A DNA stretch of 64,000 bases, taken from positions 2,790,001-2,854,000 of the forward strand of contig NZ_CP025228.1 of assembly GCF_004102025.1 (NCBI RefSeq). Direction: 5' to 3'. Of this stretch, positions 60,463 through 64,000 are shown piece by piece; position 1 is the first letter of the stretch; each line of letters begins with the position of its first letter. This DNA is from Actinomyces qiguomingii (GTDB lineage: Bacteria > Actinomycetota > Actinomycetes > Actinomycetales > Actinomycetaceae). The notes beneath the pieces were generated by a model. The model was not told where the DNA came from. It saw only the letters and a list, made by a program, of their open reading frames with translations, and searched no databases. The position numbers and the translations under genes are program-made.

Positions 60463-61125
60463 CTAGACCCGCAGCCCCAGTCCGCGCATACGGGTAATCG
60501 CCCCCTGAGAAAGGGCCTCATGCAGCGCCTCGGCATCCGCACCTGAGGCCGCCAAGTCCGGCGCCGCTGCCAGCAGCCGCTTCATGGTGCCGATCTCCTC
60601 ACCCACCACACGGCGCCCCCACAGTCCCAGACGAGCCGCGAGCTGCGTGTCGGCATCAATGGCCGGTACCAGCTGTGCCGGGGCGAAGGCGGCGAGACGA
60701 TCGGTGTCGGCCTCCCGCGTCAGCAAATCGCGCAATGACGCGGCGAGTGTATCCGCGAGCGCGACGACGAAGTCCCGCAGCAGTCCGAAGGTCAGGTAGG
60801 TTTTGGTCAGCCGTTCATACCAGTCCAGTGGCCGCAGTCGCTCATCGAAGTCACCCAGAGCTCCGATGAAGGGTGCAGCAGCCGTCAACACATCGACTCC
60901 CGCGGCAGACGCCTCCTGATGCAGGCGATCCAGGGATGCCACCGCCTCCGCACTCATGCGCAGCAGCTCGACGCGCGAAGACATGTCGGGCGCCTTGTCG
61001 GCGTCTTTTGCGTAACGGGTGCAGGCGATGGTCCGCGCGTAGGCTGCCAGCCCGGCCACGGCCGCCGCGTGCTGTGATGGCGATGCAGCCGAGGTCCGGT
61101 CGGCGGGGGAGAGTAAGCTCGTCAT
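60463..61125 (-). CDS. Ferritin-like fold protein (MiaE-like, Rv3210c type)
   Basis: A 220-residue helical protein resembling the ferritin-like domain related to tRNA hydroxylase MiaE. Candidate diiron ligands are spread over several helices (SSRVELLRMSAEAVASLDRL, LDWYERLTKTYLTFGLLRD, RVVGEEIGTMKRLL), but some Glu/His pairs of true MiaE are not obvious. In M. tuberculosis the equivalent Rv3210c lies next to the DEAD-box gene Rv3211, the same neighbour as here. Function unknown. Confidence 0.75.
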   Translation of the reverse strand: MTSLLSPADRTSAASPSQHAAAVAGLAAYARTIACTRYAKDADKAPDMSSRVELLRMSAEAVASLDRLHQEASAAGVDVLTAAAPFIGALGDFDERLRPLDWYERLTKTYLTFGLLRDFVVALADTLAASLRDLLTREADTDRLAAFAPAQLVPAIDADTQLAARLGLWGRRVVGEEIGTMKRLLAAAPDLAASGADAEALHEALSQGAITRMRGLGLRV

Positions 61126-61494
61126 GTAACCAGGTTAGGCCCTGAGCCTGTCGCATGGACGTCCTCCAGGACCTTTCCAGACGACGCCGCATATTTCATC
61201 GTCCTGCCCGATGCGTTCCCCCGGTGCCCCCGCAGCCCCTTTCCAGGTGAGCCGGAAAACACGTCAACAGCCACATCCCTTCGACCCGATCATCTAGGCT
61301 GGTCCCAGGTTGCCCGGTCGCCATGCCCGTCGTCATGTCCTTCGGCCTCGCCTGCCCGCCACGGCCACGTGCGAGGCGTCCTTCGCGATCGGCTGCCGCA
61401 CATGACCGCAGGCGCGGACGCCGTACATCGGTACGCTGCGCGCTCCTACCATCCGGGCCCTCGGCCCAGAACAACCGAAAGCACAAAGCACACC

Positions 61495-63156
61495 GTGACC
61501 GAGCAGACCGCAACAACTGAATCATTCGCATCACCATCGGCATCCGGGGCGCGGTCGGTCGAGCCCGCAGATCAGCCCGCCGCACCGCCCGACTCTGCCT
61601 CCGGCATCATCTCCACCGCCCAGGCTCACGCCCCGGTCCTGGATGACGCCAAGCCTGACATCACCGAGGCCGATTCCGAGTCCGACCTGACCACGCGCAC
61701 CTTCGCCGACTTCGGCGTCGAGGAAGAGATCTGTCAGGCGCTGGCGGACAAGGGCATCATCCACCCCTTCCCGATCCAGGCGCTGACCCTGCCGATTGCG
61801 CTGCGTGGTCAGGACATCATCGGTCAGGCCAAGACCGGCACCGGCAAAACCCTTGGCTTTGGCATTCCCCTGCTCATGGACACCCTCGGCCCCGGCGAGG
61901 AGGGCTGGGATGAGGACCCCGCCGCCGGTTCCCCGCAGGCGCTGGTGGTCCTGCCCACGCGGGAGCTGGCCAAGCAGGTCGCCGAGGAACTGGCCGGAGC
62001 CGCCGCCAAACGCACCGTGCGCATCGCTCAGGTGTACGGTGGACGCGCCTATGAGCCGCAGATCGAGGCCATTGAGCGCGGAGCCGAGATCGTCGTCGGC
62101 ACGCCCGGCCGCATCATTGACCTGATGGACCGCCGGGTCCTGGACTTGACACACGTGACCACCGTGGTGCTGGACGAGGCCGACGAGATGCTGGATCTGG
62201 GTTTTCTCCCGGACGTGGAGAAGATCCTGTCGCGTACCCGCTCCGATCGTCACACCATGCTGTTCAGCGCCACCATGCCGGGCGCTGTCGTCGCATTGGC
62301 GCGCCGCTACATGACCAAGCCGACCCATATCCGCGCCCAGGATCCGGGCGACGACTCCATGACGGTTAAGACCGTCCAGCAGGTCGTCTACCGCGCCCAT
62401 GCCCTGAACAAGGTTGAGGTGCTCTCTCGTATTCTGCAGGCCGAGGGCCGCGGTCGCACCATCATCTTTGCTCGCACCAAGCGCACAGCCGCCCGTGTGG
62501 CCGAGGATCTGGGGGCGCGCGGCTTCGCCACCGCCGCTCTGCACGGCGACCTGGGGCAGGGTGCCCGGGAGCAGGCGCTGCGTGCCTTGCGCAAGGGCAA
62601 GGTCGACGTGCTGGTGGCCACCGATGTGGCGGCGCGCGGAATCGACGTCGACGACGTCACCCACGTAATCAACTACCAGTGCCCCGAGGACGAGAAGATC
62701 TACGTTCACCGCATCGGCCGCACCGGACGGGCCGGAGGCTCGGGCACTGCCATCACTTTCGTCGACTGGGATGACGTGTCCCGCTGGCGGCTGATCGCCA
62801 AGGCCCTGGGACTGCCGATTGAGGAGCCGGTGGAGACCTACCACACTTCTGACCACCTGTACGCCGACCTCGGCATCCCCCGGGACGTCACCGGGAGACT
62901 CCCGCGCAGCAAACGGGTACTTGCGGGCTTGGACGCCGAGCAGATCGAGGACCTGGGCGAGACCGGCAGACGCAACCACTCACGCGACACGCGTGGCGGC
63001 CGCGGACAAGGTCGCGGACACAGCCGCCGTAGCGGGGCGGGGAGAACCTCCACCGCCGGTGCCAGGGGATCGGGTCGCACCGCGTCCACTCAGGGCGACA
63101 GGCCTCACCGCAAGCGCAACCGGCGTCGCACCCATGGTGGCCGTGCCGAGTCCTGA
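61495..63156 (+). CDS. DEAD-box ATP-dependent RNA helicase (RhlE type)
   Basis: A 553-residue helicase with start at GTG 61495 (MTEQTATTES); longer frames lack a ribosome site but cannot be excluded. Q motif region GIIHPFPIQALTLP, Walker A AKTGTGKT, PTRELA, TPGRII, DEAD, SAT, and the second-domain HGDLGQGAREQAL and HRIGRTGRAG are all present. The C-terminal tail is basic and Gly/Arg/Ser-rich (RGGRGQGRGHSRRSG), as in cold-induced RNA-unwinding helicases. It may assist ribosome or mRNA remodelling in the cytoplasm. A 369-bp gap precedes it, likely with a long 5' leader; I see no other gene there. Confidence 0.93.
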   Translation: MTEQTATTESFASPSASGARSVEPADQPAAPPDSASGIISTAQAHAPVLDDAKPDITEADSESDLTTRTFADFGVEEEICQALADKGIIHPFPIQALTLPIALRGQDIIGQAKTGTGKTLGFGIPLLMDTLGPGEEGWDEDPAAGSPQALVVLPTRELAKQVAEELAGAAAKRTVRIAQVYGGRAYEPQIEAIERGAEIVVGTPGRIIDLMDRRVLDLTHVTTVVLDEADEMLDLGFLPDVEKILSRTRSDRHTMLFSATMPGAVVALARRYMTKPTHIRAQDPGDDSMTVKTVQQVVYRAHALNKVEVLSRILQAEGRGRTIIFARTKRTAARVAEDLGARGFATAALHGDLGQGAREQALRALRKGKVDVLVATDVAARGIDVDDVTHVINYQCPEDEKIYVHRIGRTGRAGGSGTAITFVDWDDVSRWRLIAKALGLPIEEPVETYHTSDHLYADLGIPRDVTGRLPRSKRVLAGLDAEQIEDLGETGRRNHSRDTRGGRGQGRGHSRRSGAGRTSTAGARGSGRTASTQGDRPHRKRNRRRTHGGRAES

Positions 63157-63175
63157 GCACGTCCTCGGGCAACCA

Positions 63176-63817
63176 TCAACGCGTCATTAAGGTGTCGACG
63201 TAGGCGAGCACGCCGTCGGCGATCATCTGCACTGCGATAGCCGCCAGCAGCAGACCGAAGATGCGGGTGAGCACCTGGATGGCCGACTCGCCCAGCAGTC
63301 GGTGCAGTCCCACGGAGAACCTCAGGGCCGCCCAGGTGACGATATGCGTAACCACAATGGCTCCGGTCACGCTCACCCAGCCGATCATCGGCCCCGGTGC
63401 CGAATCAACCGCCACCATGGTGGCGACTATCGCTCCCGGTCCCGCCAGCAGGGGTGTGCCCAGGGGGACGAGGGCGGTATTAGTCGCCACCGCGTCCGGA
63501 TCCGGGTGCTCATCGACGCGGTCGGTTAGCAGTTCGAGCGCCACCAGTAACAGCAGCAGCCCACCGGATACCTGCAGCGCCGGCACGGTGATACCCAGGA
63601 AACGCAGAATGTAGCGCCCGAAGATCGCGAAGGCGAGAATAACCGCGAATGACACCAGGGTGGCCTGGCGGGCCGAACGCGTGCGCTCCGCCTTGGTTTG
63701 GCGGCTGGTCAGCGATAGGAAGATGGGGATGGCTCCCAGCGGATCCTGGATTACCAGGATGGTGGTCAAGGCGGTGGCGAAGAGCGTAGGGTCGAATACG
63801 TTGTTGAGCATGGGCAA
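63176..63817 (-). CDS. MarC-family membrane protein
   Basis: A 213-residue integral membrane protein with six helices, of the MarC (UPF0056) family. Landmarks: LVIQDPLGAIPIFLSLTSRQT near the start, ALVPLGTPLLAGPGAIVATMV in the middle and RIFGLLLAAIAVQMIADG at the end. The biological role is uncertain; the old link to multiple antibiotic resistance in E. coli was not confirmed. It ends 19 bp from the convergent DEAD-box gene's stop and follows the PHP gene by 54 bp. Confidence 0.92.
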   Translation of the reverse strand: MPMLNNVFDPTLFATALTTILVIQDPLGAIPIFLSLTSRQTKAERTRSARQATLVSFAVILAFAIFGRYILRFLGITVPALQVSGGLLLLLVALELLTDRVDEHPDPDAVATNTALVPLGTPLLAGPGAIVATMVAVDSAPGPMIGWVSVTGAIVVTHIVTWAALRFSVGLHRLLGESAIQVLTRIFGLLLAAIAVQMIADGVLAYVDTLMTR

Positions 63818-63871
63818 AGCTGGTTGTGGACGGGCCGATCTGTTGTGACTGGAGCAAGGGGACGGCGCAGA

Positions 63872-64000
63872 TCAGGGAGTGATCAGCGCAAGCGTGCCCT
63901 CGGCGACGATCCGTTTCAACAGTGCCGGGGGCATGAGATTCTCCCCTAGCCGGTTGGGCTTGCCGGCGCCGTGGTAGTCGGAGGCGCCGGAGACGCCCAG
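63872..64000 (-). CDS. PHP-domain metal-dependent phosphoesterase, 3' end
   Basis: The last 42 codons of a minus-strand gene whose start lies beyond the window. The sequence LGVSGASDYHGAGKPNRLGE is the C-terminal conserved region of PHP-domain hydrolases (SDYHG metal motif). It is followed by MPPALLKRIVAEGTLALITP and a stop. Such proteins (e.g. Rv-type PHP phosphatases) hydrolyse small phosphate esters. It probably shares a transcript with marC. Confidence 0.8.
   Translation of the reverse strand: MGVSGASDYHGAGKPNRLGENLMPPALLKRIVAEGTLALITP

Noticed and set aside
61531..62979. 482-codon minus-strand open frame
   Set aside because: It is antisense to the DEAD-box helicase; the Gly/Asp/Val-rich sequence mirrors third-position GC.
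1..64000. tRNA, rRNA or riboswitch genes
   Set aside because: I looked for cloverleaf and common T-arm patterns and for known aptamer cores but found none that I could support.

Overview
The window is high-GC DNA from an actinobacterium, most likely Actinomyces or a close relative in the Actinomycetaceae. The evidence is two surface proteins with LAxTG-type anchors, a DUF6318-like lipoprotein, the adnAB/DUF3107/ferritin-like/DEAD-helicase gene order known from actinobacteria, and a nei-rpiB pair as in mycobacteria. No rRNA or tRNA gene was seen.

Layout. 1-7.4 kb: end of an unknown gene, a small membrane protein, nei and rpiB (- strand), an M13 metallopeptidase, a LAxTG surface protein and an LCP protein. 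7.6-22.4 kb: thirteen minus-strand genes in two transcription units for an unidentified sugar, polyol or sugar acid. The upstream unit has a ribose-type ABC transporter, a lactonase-like amidohydrolase, a TIM-barrel isomerase and a ribokinase. The downstream unit has an ACS-type MFS importer, a DeoR regulator, a zinc dehydrogenase, a DhnA-type aldolase, an FGGY kinase, a 2-hydroxyacid dehydrogenase and glycerate kinase. Both promoters share near-identical sites, so one regulator (probably the DeoR protein) may control both. 22.7-31.5 kb: pepN, EIIA(Glc), malQ, EIIB(Glc), ptsI and tesB. 31.8-33.1 kb: a second LAxTG surface protein. 33.1-35.5 kb: a gene-free interval with a strong terminator, several repeat families and a six-repeat CRISPR array without cas genes. 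35.5-41.8 kb: ettA, a frameshifted CPBP gene, an S66 carboxypeptidase, a broken phd-relE pair and prfB. 41.9-46.7 kb: a compact Tad pilus operon. 47.0-55.1 kb: a degenerate aminoglycoside-phosphotransferase-like protein and two large helicase-nucleases resembling AdnA and AdnB. 55.3-64 kb: DUF3107, a DUF6318-like lipoprotein, a secreted protein gene split by an IS3-family element, a small Cys/His protein, TauE/SafE, a ferritin-like protein, a DEAD-box helicase, MarC and the end of a PHP-domain gene.

The most unusual signal is non-coding. Five intergenic arrays repeat a GAGTTCGGT core at an exact 22-bp period (two to four units each, both orientations). Two of them belong to a larger composite element that recurs inverted 26 kb away. 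A second family built on TTTACGACC/GACCCCGGGG recurs at 7.5 and 37.4 kb. A related GGTCCAA family sits in the gap that separates the halves of the broken phd-relE pair. These families and the shared operators of the sugar operons are the best candidates for something undescribed.
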